Assembly: GCA_011033025.1 (NCBI GenBank)
Contig: WFMF01000072.1
Span: forward strand, 496,001 to 560,000
Source: Beroe forskalii
Taxonomy: Eukaryota; Ctenophora; Nuda; Beroida; Beroidae
Direction of reading: 5' to 3'
DNA length: 64,000 bases
Part shown: piece by piece, positions 1 to 11,206 of the stretch
How the letters are laid out: every line of letters starts with the position of its first letter
How positions within the stretch are numbered: the first letter of the stretch is position 1
The notes under the pieces: model-generated
The model's database searches: none
Told to the model about the DNA's origin: nothing
Seen by the model: the letters and a program-made list of their open reading frames with translations, nothing else
Program-made: the position numbers and the translations under genes

Positions 1-178
1 AGTTGCTTAGAATCAGTAGTTGCTTAAAATCAGTAGTTGCTTAAAATCAGTAGTTGTTTAAAATCAGTAGTTGCTTAGAATCAGGAGTTGCTTAAAATCA
101 GGAGTTGTTAAAAATCAGTAGTTGCTTAGAATCAGTAGTTGCTTAGAATCAGTAGTTGCTTAAAATCAGGAGTTGCAT
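1..178. repeat. 17-bp minisatellite, open at window edge
   Basis: About ten head-to-tail copies of a 17-bp unit close to AGTTGCTTARAATCAGT with a few substitutions and one indel copy. The array begins before the window. On the model below it lies in the intron after the second exon of the TRPM-like gene. Confidence 0.93.
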
Positions 179-417
179 AAAAAGGGAACTGATGTTGGTT
201 TATACAAATTTTATGTTTCTCAACACACCCAGATGTCCCATTTCCACAGTTTTGGCAAACAAAAAACCGCTAACATCCGGTTGAGGATATTATCAGTGAA
301 CGAGAATATCTGTTCCAAAAACACACGAACGTTTTTTCATAACTCACTCTTTTCAGCTTTTCTTACATTCAGAGTTTTGAAACAATTAAACGAATGATAT
401 TGTGGCGTTGAACTTAC

Positions 418-1101
418 ATGGGGTCATCTTTGTTGTCCTTCTTCTTGACGAATTTGCAGCATTCACGTACATTGATGTGTCTTCTCACCCAGTCCTCAAA
501 CGTTTTCTGAAAATAATTGAATTGTTGCTTGATCGGTTACGAATGCAGGGACGCTGAATATGCTAAAATTGTAATTGCTGCTAAAATTTTGAGTTGCTTG
601 TTTATTTTTCAAACGTATGCCCGATCAACATATTATGTAATGATGTCCTAAGACCTGAATGGACCGGCGTCAGTCCTATAATATAAAAGACATGAATTAA
701 TAGGGATGCCCGGATGTTTCCAAAAATAAAATTCATGTCTTATATTTGAAAATTTCTGTCTTATTTGAAAACCTCTGTACCTTCTTCATCCGCTCTGCAA
801 AGGCCTCTTCTAAGTTAATAAGCGTTGGCAACGCTTCACTGAACAAGGGCGTGTGATTTCTCTGAGTATTGTTAGCATCGTGATGCATCACGTTTCCTGT
901 GTTTTCGTGCAGTGCCACGGTACCAGGGTTATAATCTGATGTGGCAACGTCATATACAGGCGTTGTAAGCGGCTTAGGCGGCGTCACAAGGCCTGGTTTC
1001 ATCGGTTCGTCAGCGTATGTTAGGGTCTGGTCAGAAGAGCTAACGAGGGTCTCGAGCCGAGAGATACTTTCCATTTGACGACTGATTAGTGGATATTTCA
1101 T
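418..1101 (-). CDS. TRPM-type channel, two N-terminal exons (partial)
   Basis: Two minus-strand exons are proposed: 1101-781 and 506-418, joined in phase 0; the second ends after two bases of a codon at a good donor (gtaagt), so the gene continues past the left edge. The first encodes about 107 residues of Ser/Thr/Pro-rich, probably disordered sequence. The second reads KTFEDWVRRHINVRECCKF followed by a Lys/Asp-rich stretch. The pattern of aromatic/Trp, then R-E-C, then a hydrophobic strand resembles the start of the TRPM homology region (in vertebrate TRPMs a W-I...KREC segment followed by a Cys-rich CGR motif). TRPM proteins are cation channels, but no membrane or pore exon is in view, so the call rests on this short motif. 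The ATG at 1101 may be the start, or the exon may begin at an acceptor (taatcag) just inside it, at 1078. It could share a transcript with the exons at 11.2-13.6 kb, but the phases do not join directly. Confidence 0.45.
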
Positions 1102-2583
1102 AGAATAGAGAAATGGAATCAGGTTTAAGGTTGCATGAAATGGAGAAAGAGGATACGCAGTGACCGGTGATACATATCAACTTGATTATGAATTATTGAA
1201 AATGAAAAGGAATATTATTGAAAATCACGAACTATTTACAAATATAGAATCGAAAAAAGAGGACAAAAACAAGTTTTAAATGCACCTATTCAAGTGCCCA
1301 ACTCTCCAAGAACAATGATCTTTGTTTTCAGGAAGATTTAATGCAATCTTCTGCGAGCCGAGGGGAACCTATCTCGTGACTTCCACTTTACTTTTTTGCT
1401 CCAAGTCGATGAAATTGCGTCCATTGACGTTTTGAGTTTGTTTTCAATAATATCTTTTTGAGTTGATCATAGTTGAAATTTGACGATTTAGTTGTTCATC
1501 AACCTTGCTAAAACCGCTGCCATGTATCCAGACGAGTGCATAACAGCTGAAGCAAAGTGCATTGCGGGATTCTTAAACAGAAGTGCGGACAAACGGCATT
1601 TGAAATCATTGTAATATTTTAAATAGATTGTAAGATTCTGTGGAAACTGTAAAGTTTTCGACTTCAGACCGCCTACTATAGTACCAAACATCTCAGAATT
1701 ATGCACTAAAATTATTGTTGCGACGCATCAGAACCGCTTTAAGGCAGAATCCTGGACCACCTCCCATGTGTGTGTTTATTGTCTGAAAGTACCTCACTTG
1801 CCTATTCACATTGTACATAAGCACAGCGCCAAAGCAATTACTCTGTCTTTTCGGGCGGGCATGCTAGAATTTGCTAGATCCTAATAAACCTTTAGACATC
1901 TAAATCTTATCTGACATAAAGAGGCTCACGACTCGTACCACTCTGCCCTGTACAGAAGTGTTCTTCCTTTTGTTGAAATCATGTACATTATAATATTATG
2001 TTAGTCCTTGAACACTTCAACATGGTATTCTTAATTCACAGAAACTTCTTTTGGGCTCGATAAAACCATTTCTCACAGCTATCGTGTCAAATGTTGGTAT
2101 ATATACAAAAATGTGTTTCTCAACACAACCCCAGATTTATCCCAGGATGATATTTCAGTCTTTCAATGCCCTTGTTGATGCGTAACACCTTGTAGTTATT
2201 GGTAACTTGCGAATTACGGGCGCTTTCACCATGAATAGTCGACTTGAGCTATTATCAATATTCCACATACTCTTAAAATCCAAATTTTAATGAAACTATT
2301 TTCCTCTCAGTGCACAGAAACCATGGAATTGTAGGACTCAATAGTTGCAGACATGACTAGACACCGCCGCAATTCATGACCAATCAAATCCATCTGCCAT
2401 TTAAAGGTTTAACAGCGATCCATCGAACGGGACAAAACGAAATGGCAGAGGAAGTGTTAACGTGAGTGGTCAGCCTATAACATGCGTAAACAGTTTTCTC
2501 ACCCACAAAGTTAATAAATTTAATCCGGTTGTTAAAGAAAATACTGTATACCCGTAAAACCGTTTAACCCCCGCGTGCGCTAA

Positions 2584-2658
2584 GAGTAGGCGGTTTAGTA
2601 TCATCAATTATTGCAACTTCCCGTTTTAACAATGACGACATCTTAACCGCCTACTTTA
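2584..2658. repeat. Palindrome family A (CRE-type), copy 1
   Basis: A 75-bp imperfect palindrome. Outer arms are AGTAGGCGGTTTA and TAACCGCCTACTT; inside are ATCATCAATT and, after a short centre, AATGACGACATCTTAA. The best-preserved outer arms of the family in this window. Confidence 0.8.
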
Positions 2659-3224
2659 CCTGCGGGCATATTAGCAACCGTTGCTGAAAGAAGTGATTTT
2701 TGGTTGGAGCTCACGCGCCTTGCTATAGTGGTGCAGCAGCCAGCAATATATGCTGACATATTAAAGGATAAAAACTTGAAGGTTACCAGCTAACTCAGAA
2801 AACAATTAACTCGTAAACAAATGAACTGACACGCTGAAGTTGCAATGCAAACATGCATTTAACTATATTTGAATGAAAGTTTGGCTCACCATGACTGTTT
2901 AAACTTTTAAATGCCAAGATTGAAGGATTTATACGGGATAAGGGGGTTAAATGGTTAATAATGAAACACGTGTATAATTTTTGTTTCATTTCATGGTAGT
3001 AGTTAATGCAAAGGATTGAATAATGACCAAAAAATGGTCTCACTCGAAACCATAGTCACGTGATCAGGTGACGTATGTGTACCACGTGACCTCCATTGCC
3101 CACTCCTTGGTTCGATTGCTATTCCATAAATTTAAAAACCAAATGATCCGTGCGAATTTCTTTATTCTCTGCGGTCGGAGCAGCCACACACCACTCTGAT
3201 ACGAATGTCAGTACACAATTAATC

Positions 3225-3570
3225 GAGCTAGTGGGGGCTAAGGCCCCACTAGATTTTTTCCCAGGGGGGGGGGGGGAATTTTGAAAACAGAGGGTAGCCA
3301 ATACTCATATTTTAGTAAATTTTTATTTTAATACCCCTAATTTTCACTATTTTGCATTAACATACAACTAAAATCATGTTTTATTAATTGATTTAACTCT
3401 AAAAAGGTGAATTTCAGGAGAATTTCCGTCTAACTGAACTTAATCTTAACTTCCTTGCGATGTTTAAATTTTTTAGAAAATCCTAGGTAAGGCCAAGCCC
3501 CCCTTAGATTTTTCTTGAAGGGTCCTTTTGAAAACTAGGGGGCGTAACGTTACACATTGTACCACCCTGA
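3225..3570. repeat. Dispersed repeat, copy 1 (sister near 30.65 kb)
   Basis: Contains GGGGGCTAAGGCCCC, CACTAGATTTTTTCCC, a run of 13 G, then AAGGTGAATTTCAGGAG, and ends near a second CCCCCCTTAGATTTTTC. The segment near 30,640-30,900 carries the same ordered blocks (CCCCTAGATTTTTCC, GAAAGCTA, then AAGGTGAATTTCAAGG). I take it as a two-copy interspersed element of unknown class. Confidence 0.5.
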
Positions 3571-5517
3571 TACGCCCATGGTAACACTGATATGGATGAG
3601 AATGTGGGTTCGAATCCTGCTCAGGGTCCTTCGGCTTCTTCGATTAGCATTTTATATTTTTCAGGGCAGAGCTCAGAAGTGACCATGGAAGCATATCCTT
3701 GTATGTGTCTAGAATTTGAGACATTTGAAATATGACTGTGTTTGAAAATTGAGAGAACTTTTTTTTCCAAATCTTGCCTTTCAACATTTTGTGTCCTTGA
3801 AAAGTTGAAAATTTGAAATATAACTGTTCTTTTCTCAAACAGTCAAAATATTGCTCCTCGTACGAAGTGAAATTGAAAAAGGAGTGTTTGAAAATTAAGA
3901 GCTTTTTTCCCAAAATCTAGCATTTCAAAATTTTACAGCTCACGTGATAACGAAAAGGATGCTGGGAGTGACGTGTCTTGGAGGTCACGTGGCACACATG
4001 CGTCACTACGTCACGTGACTATGACACAAAAATTCGAGTGAAAGAGTTTTTGGTTTATATTCACTCCTTTGATCATGGTATTCAATTTCACGCTGTATTG
4101 CTGATATTTTTTGAAATTGATAATCATAAATGTGGACGCGTTTTGGGCAGATTGCAGATCTCATGAAACGATGCAAACCTATATTGTAAGAAAGATGGGA
4201 GGAATAACTTACTTTCATTTGAAATTACTTAGCAAATGAACTGATGCAGATCGATCAGTTCTTGGTATGCACAAACTCAAGAGAATAAGAGTTGTCAACT
4301 GTGTCAATGTTATGGTTAAGAATGTTGAACTGATGACGCCGGAAAACTTATTCGTTTCAAGTGGAATTATAAATCCAATAATAGCTCCATAACCAACAAA
4401 AATTACAACTACTGGTTATATCACTCGATGAAATACAAAAGAGAGTATTCCATAACCAAGCACATTGCCAAAAAGTCCACCAGAACTTCGGGGGCGCGTT
4501 TGTTCAATATAGCAAAAAATATCTCTCGATAATGGCAACAAAAAATATATGTCTCGCTCAAATACATAACTTCCATATGATAAACTGCTGTCTCGAACTA
4601 TCAGTGCTGTACATTATAGAGGTAAAACACTGAAGTTCAAGCTTAGAAGTGCGTATATTGCTTAATCATCCTTTGTTAAAATGACAACGCAATAGTTTTA
4701 TAGGATAATCGCTGTGTAATATAGCGCTAAGCATGCCCAAAGTTATGTTATAGTTATGACTAGAACACGCGATCAGGTCTATTCAATGTATGTTTTGAGT
4801 AGAAAACAACAAAAATATCACCTAGTTCGAGTTACTTTATATGGTCGATGACTAAGTTTTTGCTTAGATGTAAACAGTTAAGTAGTTAGCAAACTTATGT
4901 ACGCGCTGTGTGTACAGCTTGAGCAAAGCATAGAAACTATATATAGTTAGTACACCGTAAAAGGATAAATTAAATCTCTCACTTACATATAACTTATACT
5001 TTTAGCCCCAAAATTTTTTTGTTTCTTGTATATTGTATAATTGCATGTTCTTGTGAAAAGGTTAGAATTCATTTGACACTCTTTAAAGGCATGACAATAG
5101 ATGATTTTTCGTGAAATTGCTAACTCTCAGAGACCAGTCACAGCTGATATTGCAGAGGTTTATTTATTGCTATGAGAAGGGAGCCCATTTTCATTTACCT
5201 TTGCTGTTTACTTCATTTTTTTAATACGTCAACATCTGATAAGCAGTCAAGACATTGGAATATTTCTAAAGAGATAATTTGGGAAGTAACAAAATGAAAG
5301 CATCAAGTGACTATAGAATGAGATCTAGACTTTAAGATTACTTTAAAATGTCAATTCGTTGTCGAAATAAATCGCTGCACCAAAAGAAGCTTTCTAACTA
5401 ACACGTTGAACAAAAGAGCAAAACTTAGCAATATATAAATTACCAAGCCTTTAGAATTATATAACTTTGCAAAGCTTCAAGAAATTTGTCCAGTTTCTCT
5501 ACGCTCTAGTGTTGAGC

Positions 5518-5644
5518 GTATTACCTTACCCACCAGATATCTGCACGTTGACCAATCAGCGCGGATATTGGGTTAACCTCACACTCTGATTGGTCAATGC
5601 CAAGTCGATTTCAGGATCCCATGGTTAACCTAAGCTAATACGCC
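5518..5644. repeat. Palindrome family B (CCAAT-type), copy 1
   Basis: Imperfect palindrome with inverted blocks TTGACCAATCAGCGCG and ACTCTGATTGGTCAATG, flanked by TTACC and GGATCC...GGTTAACCTAAGCTAATA. Other copies lie at 5.9, 10.43, 21.11, 24.17, 38.28, 53.1 and 54.95 kb. Confidence 0.7.
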
Positions 5645-5884
5645 ACGGATTATTCTAATTCTCTGCTACTGATGTATTATGGGCTGCTGATTTCTTCGGT
5701 GATTTTCGTTGAACAATTACTCTATTGCCAGATTTCATCGCTAAATGACAACAAGAATCGCAGTAACTAGGAGGAGTTTCGTGAAGTAAAGGAACGTCTG
5801 GCTATTTTGTAAATTTCTAAGATATAGGCAGGGAGCTTTCGAAATGAATTGCATGAGTTCGGTATGAAAGGAAATTATTGGTCG

Positions 5885-6022
5885 AGCGTACCCATAGGAT
5901 CTCAAAATCATCTTGACCTTGACCTATCAGCGCGTGAGTTAATCAACATTAATCTCGCGCACTGATTGGCTAATGCCAATAATCTCGCACTGATTGGCTA
6001 ATGCCAAAGGGCCGCCGATTTT
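5885..6022. repeat. Palindrome family B, copy 2 with duplicated right arm
   Basis: Left arm TTGACCTATCAGCGCGTGAG; right arm CGCACTGATTGGCTAATGCC occurs twice in tandem (the second copy lacks the leading CGCG). A GATCTC block beside GTACCCATAGG matches the outer part of other copies. Confidence 0.65.
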
Positions 6023-7724
6023 CATGCTCTGAGCTAGGTTTGAAAATCAGGGAGGTAATAAACTGCAGCAACTCTGCGAGATGATTCTTACTGACAATTT
6101 GGACACCCGTCACGACTTGCCTGGTAATCTCTTGATTGGATATAATCAATTTCTGGGATTAGATCGAGGCAACATTCACCTGATCGATTCATTTCCAAAT
6201 GAATATATTTGATTAAAATAACGTACTGAACGCACTAAGATAGCTTTGTTTACTACATGAAAACATGTTTACTTTCAGACAAATTAAAATTGCATGACTC
6301 AAAATCAAATTTAACGATTATTTTAGCTTTTCATGGTTCACCTCAAATTACTATTTTTGTCAGCTGCTTCTGGAAAGAAGCCGAAATTAGATACGCGAGA
6401 TATCTAGATTTAAAATTTCGGCTTTCGCCTCGAAATTAAGCTTCACGAAATATCTCCAATCTCGTGTTTCTAAATTACAGCTTTTTGCCACGTGGGGCTG
6501 AATAATGAATCGAGTTGCACCACACGAGAAAATAAGGGCTCAATTTCATCTGGAATCATGTAATTTTAATTTGTCTCAAACATGTTTTCATGTGAGAACA
6601 CTCATTATTAATGTTCCTGGAACACTAATTGATATTCCTAGAAATCTCGGAAAATTTTAAGTGTCTTGAGTTAGTATTTTAATTAGCTAACCAGCATACT
6701 GAAGAATAGTTTAAATATTTCGATATTTAAACATAAATTTTCACTCTTATGCACATTTCAGACTTTTGTTACTCCTTCCGTTTTATTCGCACGACAAAAA
6801 TTTGGCAGCTGAGAAATTGCATCTTTGTTTACATTAAGGCAATCATACCGATTATTCATCGTGATGTGGGTTTACTAATACATTTGTTCGTTACATATTG
6901 ATGGTAGAAAAGTAGCAGTCCACAGACCGCTCCTCGGCGACTCTCCCTGTTCTTAAACAGTTAACACTAAACAGCAAAACAAGGTCTAAGGGTGCCAGCC
7001 AAGGACTTTACGAGCTTAACGGACCTATGCTAGAGCACAAATCCCACGAGTACCTATGTTGCGAAAATTTACTAATATCCTAAGTCACGTATAGCCATGT
7101 CTTGATGTCCCTTATAATTCTAACTCAATCCACGTGGCACGTGTTTTCAGAAGACTATAATATGATATTATGCTGTTATATTGTGCTACTAACTCACTAA
7201 AACTATGAGGATCAAGTTTTAAATTGTCAGTTAACAATAAAAGGCAAAAAACAAGATTTGTGATCGTTAATGAGGTGCCTATAGCTTTATAGGCATCCCA
7301 TCAGCGATCGCACATATCTTGCCCAAAATAGGACAAGTTAGTAAAAGAGTAATAGGACAATAGGTATGTAGGTATTCCCTGTTTCTCTACTTAGAGATAT
7401 TGCATGGTGTGACAAGTGATGATATTGTGAATTAACGAACACTAACCGAAAACTATGCTGCCTAAGGATGTGTAGATTGGCTAATTATGAATTGCAGAAA
7501 CAAAGAAAGAACAATTCATCCGTCAATAAGTCAACAGTACTGTAATTGCGACTACAATGGAACAGCGGGATTTAGCCATTGACTACAAACTTCTACTAGA
7601 GGCGCACTTATATTATGAACGTTGAAAAAGAAACCTATGCGATTGTACAAGTCAAAATGCTAAAATATTTTCCTTTTTCATGAGGAAAATTTTTTCGCGT
7701 TTATATTTAGGTCAGGTTTAAGGT

Positions 7725-7815
7725 TTTGATATATGATATCTGATCAAATATCAATGATATATGATCAAAGATCAATTATTCATGATCAAAGATATGCAAT
7801 ATTCGAAAGATCATA
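7725..7815. repeat. TGATCA/ATGATCAAA-rich patch
   Basis: Short irregular repeats of ATGATCAAAGAT, TGATCAAATATC and related palindromic words over about 90 bp. No gene signal. Could be a local expansion or a degenerate hairpin. Confidence 0.5.
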
Positions 7816-9420
7816 TTGCAGCTCTTCTGCACTCTGGGATGCAGATAAAAATAACACCATGTACTCCCATGAGTCACGTCATCCACTATAATTGGGGATG
7901 AAATTGTGAAGAGAAAATATATATTTTTTGATATGTAGTGAAGAATTTATCTGTTTGAAACTCTCATCAAGAAAGGGATTATGTTTATGCATATTGTGGC
8001 TTTATTTTCATTGAACAGTCCTGTCTATATCAAGATTCAAAAACCTAGGAATTCATTTTATGGACCTTGCTGCCTATCAATTCGGCCAAAATTTAACAAG
8101 AGTCAAGCAGGATCAAAAAATTAACTTTGCAAAATGTGATTGGTATAAACATGTAGCCTGCTGGCTGTTTCCTACTTTATTTGTTTTAAAAGTGAGTTTA
8201 AAGAATATTCAATTTAAAGTTTGGTGATTTAAAAACGTTGGTTTGTTGAAAAAATAAGTTCGGCGAATGTAAATTCGTATTCTGGTGGTTGGTACCGAAT
8301 TGAACCAACTTTGCAAGGCTAGTCTGACCTTGCCAGCCCTTACGCACAAACCCTCCTCAATCTTAAAAACACAATGGGTATATGATAAAACTTTACAGGT
8401 TATATTTCCTGAAAAAAATTGTTATTTACAACAACACTCACTATTTTACGTGCAAGGAAGGCTGCGAATAATGCTGTGATCTCGAATTCACAAATTCTGA
8501 TTTATAACAAAAATATAACAATCGTTAAAAATTGTTGCCACATAATTTACCTTAATGTAGCAATGCATTTTGTGATGGTTATTGGTTATGAAAGCAGAAA
8601 ACTGTCAAAGAAATTAACAAATGACAATTGTTATACAGGCATAGCACCTGATTACTTTGTCATAAAATGATAGATACTTCAAAGATTGAACGATGCCGCG
8701 CCTAGGCTTGGATGATATTTGCCAGATCAAAGACATGCTAAATGCTACGCTGATTTTAAAAACTTGCGAAATTTTACTTCTGTGCCAGGCTGTCCCAATA
8801 CAATTGCAGTTTGTATGCAATCGTTTTCGGTTCATAATAAGCTTTTCGGATATTGCAGAGAAAAATAAAATAGGTATTCAATGTCACCAGCAAAAGTAAT
8901 GGGAAATTTATTTATAAAAGTCATGATAGAATTGGATGAAATCTTTGCTGTCATATTGCGAAAAAGACACTCGATGACACACTATTTCTGACACCTTGTA
9001 ACAAACATCATAAATCCTGAAAATCTGATGGACGAAAAATAAATGACAGATTCTAAGATGTGGAAATATAGTGAGGAAAGCTAATTATTTGTCATATTAT
9101 GGTAATATTGGGTATAAATTATGTTTTTTGAACGCTTGCAACGAACATTTGGATTTGAAGCCGCGCACAAAAGATAGGGTAGTTTGACGGCGCCGACTTA
9201 CGCTTCCAAACTATAACAATGACTTTACATCGGACTACAGAACAGTATTGGTGCAAGGCCCATGACTAATATTAATTTTTATTAATTTTTATTAATTTCC
9301 ATCACGAGATTAACATATACTAATCGTTATTTTCTCATAGGACTAGGAGTTTTACTACTGGTCCACTATTTGGACAGATTGTGTTAGGGGTCGCGCTCTT
9401 GAAATGTATGGGGGATTTAG

Positions 9421-9490
9421 GGCCGTAGATGATGTCATTTTCATGGTTTGAAATCATGAATTGATGGCATCCTTCTGCCTATTTTTCCTC
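9421..9490. repeat. Palindrome family A, half-preserved copy
   Basis: Reads GATGATGTCATTTTCATGG, a short spacer, then CATGAATTGATGGCATCC and TGCCTATTTTTCCTCCGCC. The left TAGGCGG arm is not clear; the order of the inner blocks and right arm matches the family. Confidence 0.6.
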
Positions 9491-9671
9491 CGCCGCCACT
9501 ATTTCGACATAATTATTGCATTAGGGTGTCAACCCCAGAAGCCATACTTTATATAGGTGTTGATACTTGTTTGCTTGTTAAGCTTTTAGCACTCTTTTTT
9601 CCCTCGTATAATGATAAGTTTTGAAATATATATCGGAAGTTGTCACTTTTTCCCCTATTACAGCACTAATG

Positions 9672-9822
9672 ACGTTATTATGGTGACAGTTCGAACTGCA
9701 GTTGCACGTCTTTTTATGTGCGCGGCGTTCTGACATTTTACCTATAAGTCTGTGCACCGCGAAAAATTACGCCGCGCACACGAAAGACGCGCAAACTGAT
9801 GTTCGAAGTGTCCCTGTAAGTG
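9672..9822. repeat. Palindrome family C (GCGCGGCGT-type), copy 1
   Basis: Outer arms GTGACAGTTCGAACTGCAG and ACTGATGTTCGAAGTGTC, inner arms TGTGCGCGGCGT and ACGCCGCGCACA with a ~45-bp centre. The same nested arms recur near 19.8 and 63.2 kb. GC-rich blocks stand out from the AT-rich background. Confidence 0.65.
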
Positions 9823-9901
9823 TAAAGATGAAATATATTTGATAGATTTAATTTCAAATGCATAGATATACGAAAATAGGAAATCAGAAATGTTATATAT
9901 C

Positions 9902-10073
9902 TGGGGCGTAGCCAGGGTAATGGCGACATGCAGGCAACTACCTCCCTCTTTTTCGGACACAGATTGCGAAACTTTCGTAATGATTAGAGCTCAGAGACAA
10001 GCTAAATAAGTCATTCAACAGGTTTTCAATGTAATTCGTGGACCCCTTCCTAATAAGCCTGGCTACGCCCCTT
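9902..10073. mobile_element. Short hAT-like MITE
   Basis: About 170 bp bounded by GGGGCGTAGCCAGG on the left and its inverse CCTGGCTACGCCCC on the right. The terminal word is typical of non-autonomous hAT elements in many animals. No transposase frame lies inside. The flanking sequences (TTATATAT left, TATCTATA right) only loosely resemble an 8-bp target duplication. Confidence 0.6.
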
Positions 10074-10423
10074 GTATCTATAGTACGTACTTGGAAATCC
10101 TTTTCAGACATGCTCGACAAAGCGCTCAGCCACATTTAAAACCACAGCAAATTCGTGCAAGATATAAACCCAAATTATATAAGATTCAGTGGAATATAGT
10201 TATGATCATTATACCCCTTTTTATCATATGATATGTTTGTAAATCTATGATATATTTATATATAATGTATATATATTACATTCAATGGATTTATACGGAG
10301 TTCATTAGTTTTAATTTGCATACAAAGAAGTCTACAATTACGCAGAAGTCGGTACTCGTGGTATATATAATGCTCGTCAGATTGAAGTTATAGGCGACAG
10401 CGTAATAATTTAACCACAGCACT

Positions 10424-10512
10424 GTACGACTCCACCAACCAATGGGCAGGGATATTCAAATGCTGACCGCTGATTGGTCAAGCGACAACGTTGCTATGGG
10501 TAAGCTAATATT
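10424..10512. repeat. Palindrome family B, copy 3
   Basis: Carries CCAACCAATGGGCAGGG on the left, CCGCTGATTGGTCAAG on the right and the outer GGGTAAGCTAATA word seen in copies 1 and near 53.2 kb. Arms are more diverged than elsewhere. Confidence 0.55.
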
Positions 10513-10547
10513 TCGTCTGCTAGGCCCACAAGAATAGTGAATGGTGT

Positions 10548-10612
10548 TGAGTGAAGTCATTATCATGGTTGTAAATGATGGATTGATTTCCTTGAATGAC
10601 AACTTTTTTCTT
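10548..10612. repeat. Palindrome family A, diverged copy
   Basis: Inner blocks GAAGTCATTATCATGGTT and GGATTGATTTCCTTGAATG match the family centre; outer arms are degraded. Confidence 0.5.
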
Positions 10613-11206
10613 TTCCGAGCCCGCGCATCATTTGACTATTTTGGTTCAAGAAGGTTAACATGAATTCGTACCTAAATAAGAGAAAAATCACTGAATTAAC
10701 TTTTGGCGTGTCTAGAAAGGATTTCATATGGAAAAGCAAATTGTGGAATGAGATGCCTGAATAAGATTTGAACAGCACAATTCGACGAGTAATTTCAAGA
10801 ATGTCTGCTAGTCATATCATAGAAGAAATACGATAATTTTTGTTGGATGTCATACTTCAGTCCGGAAACTGAGAGACTCATAGGCGACACCATATTGATA
10901 TGAGGCATTTGTAGAAATCTCGGGGGATTCAATGAAGCCTAAATTTTGTACAAAGAATTCTGTTGAAATAAATACGGGTTTTGAGTTGGAAGGATTCATG
11001 ACAGAAAGCTAAACAGCTAAATTCACGGCCTGATCTTACTGCGTAGATTCGTGCCCGTGTGACTCATAAGTTTGTAATTTAATAGTAATGAAAATAACCA
11101 AAATGAGGTTGGTTCACAGCCATAATCCAAACATAATTATGAGGGTGCAATATCATCATTATATTTTATGGAATGTGCATTGGAGTAAAATCCTGGAAAT
11201 TCCTAC

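Larger units (their letters stand above)
1102..11206. other. No exon recognised; intronic or intergenic DNA with repeats
   Basis: I found no coding segment with convincing splice sites or family resemblance here. The stretch holds scattered short palindromes (2.58, 5.5, 5.9, 9.4, 9.7, 10.4 and 10.55 kb), a dispersed repeat copy at 3.2 kb, a TGATCA-rich patch and a hAT-like MITE, each listed separately. If the flanking minus-strand exons belong to one gene, this is intron. Confidence 0.5.
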
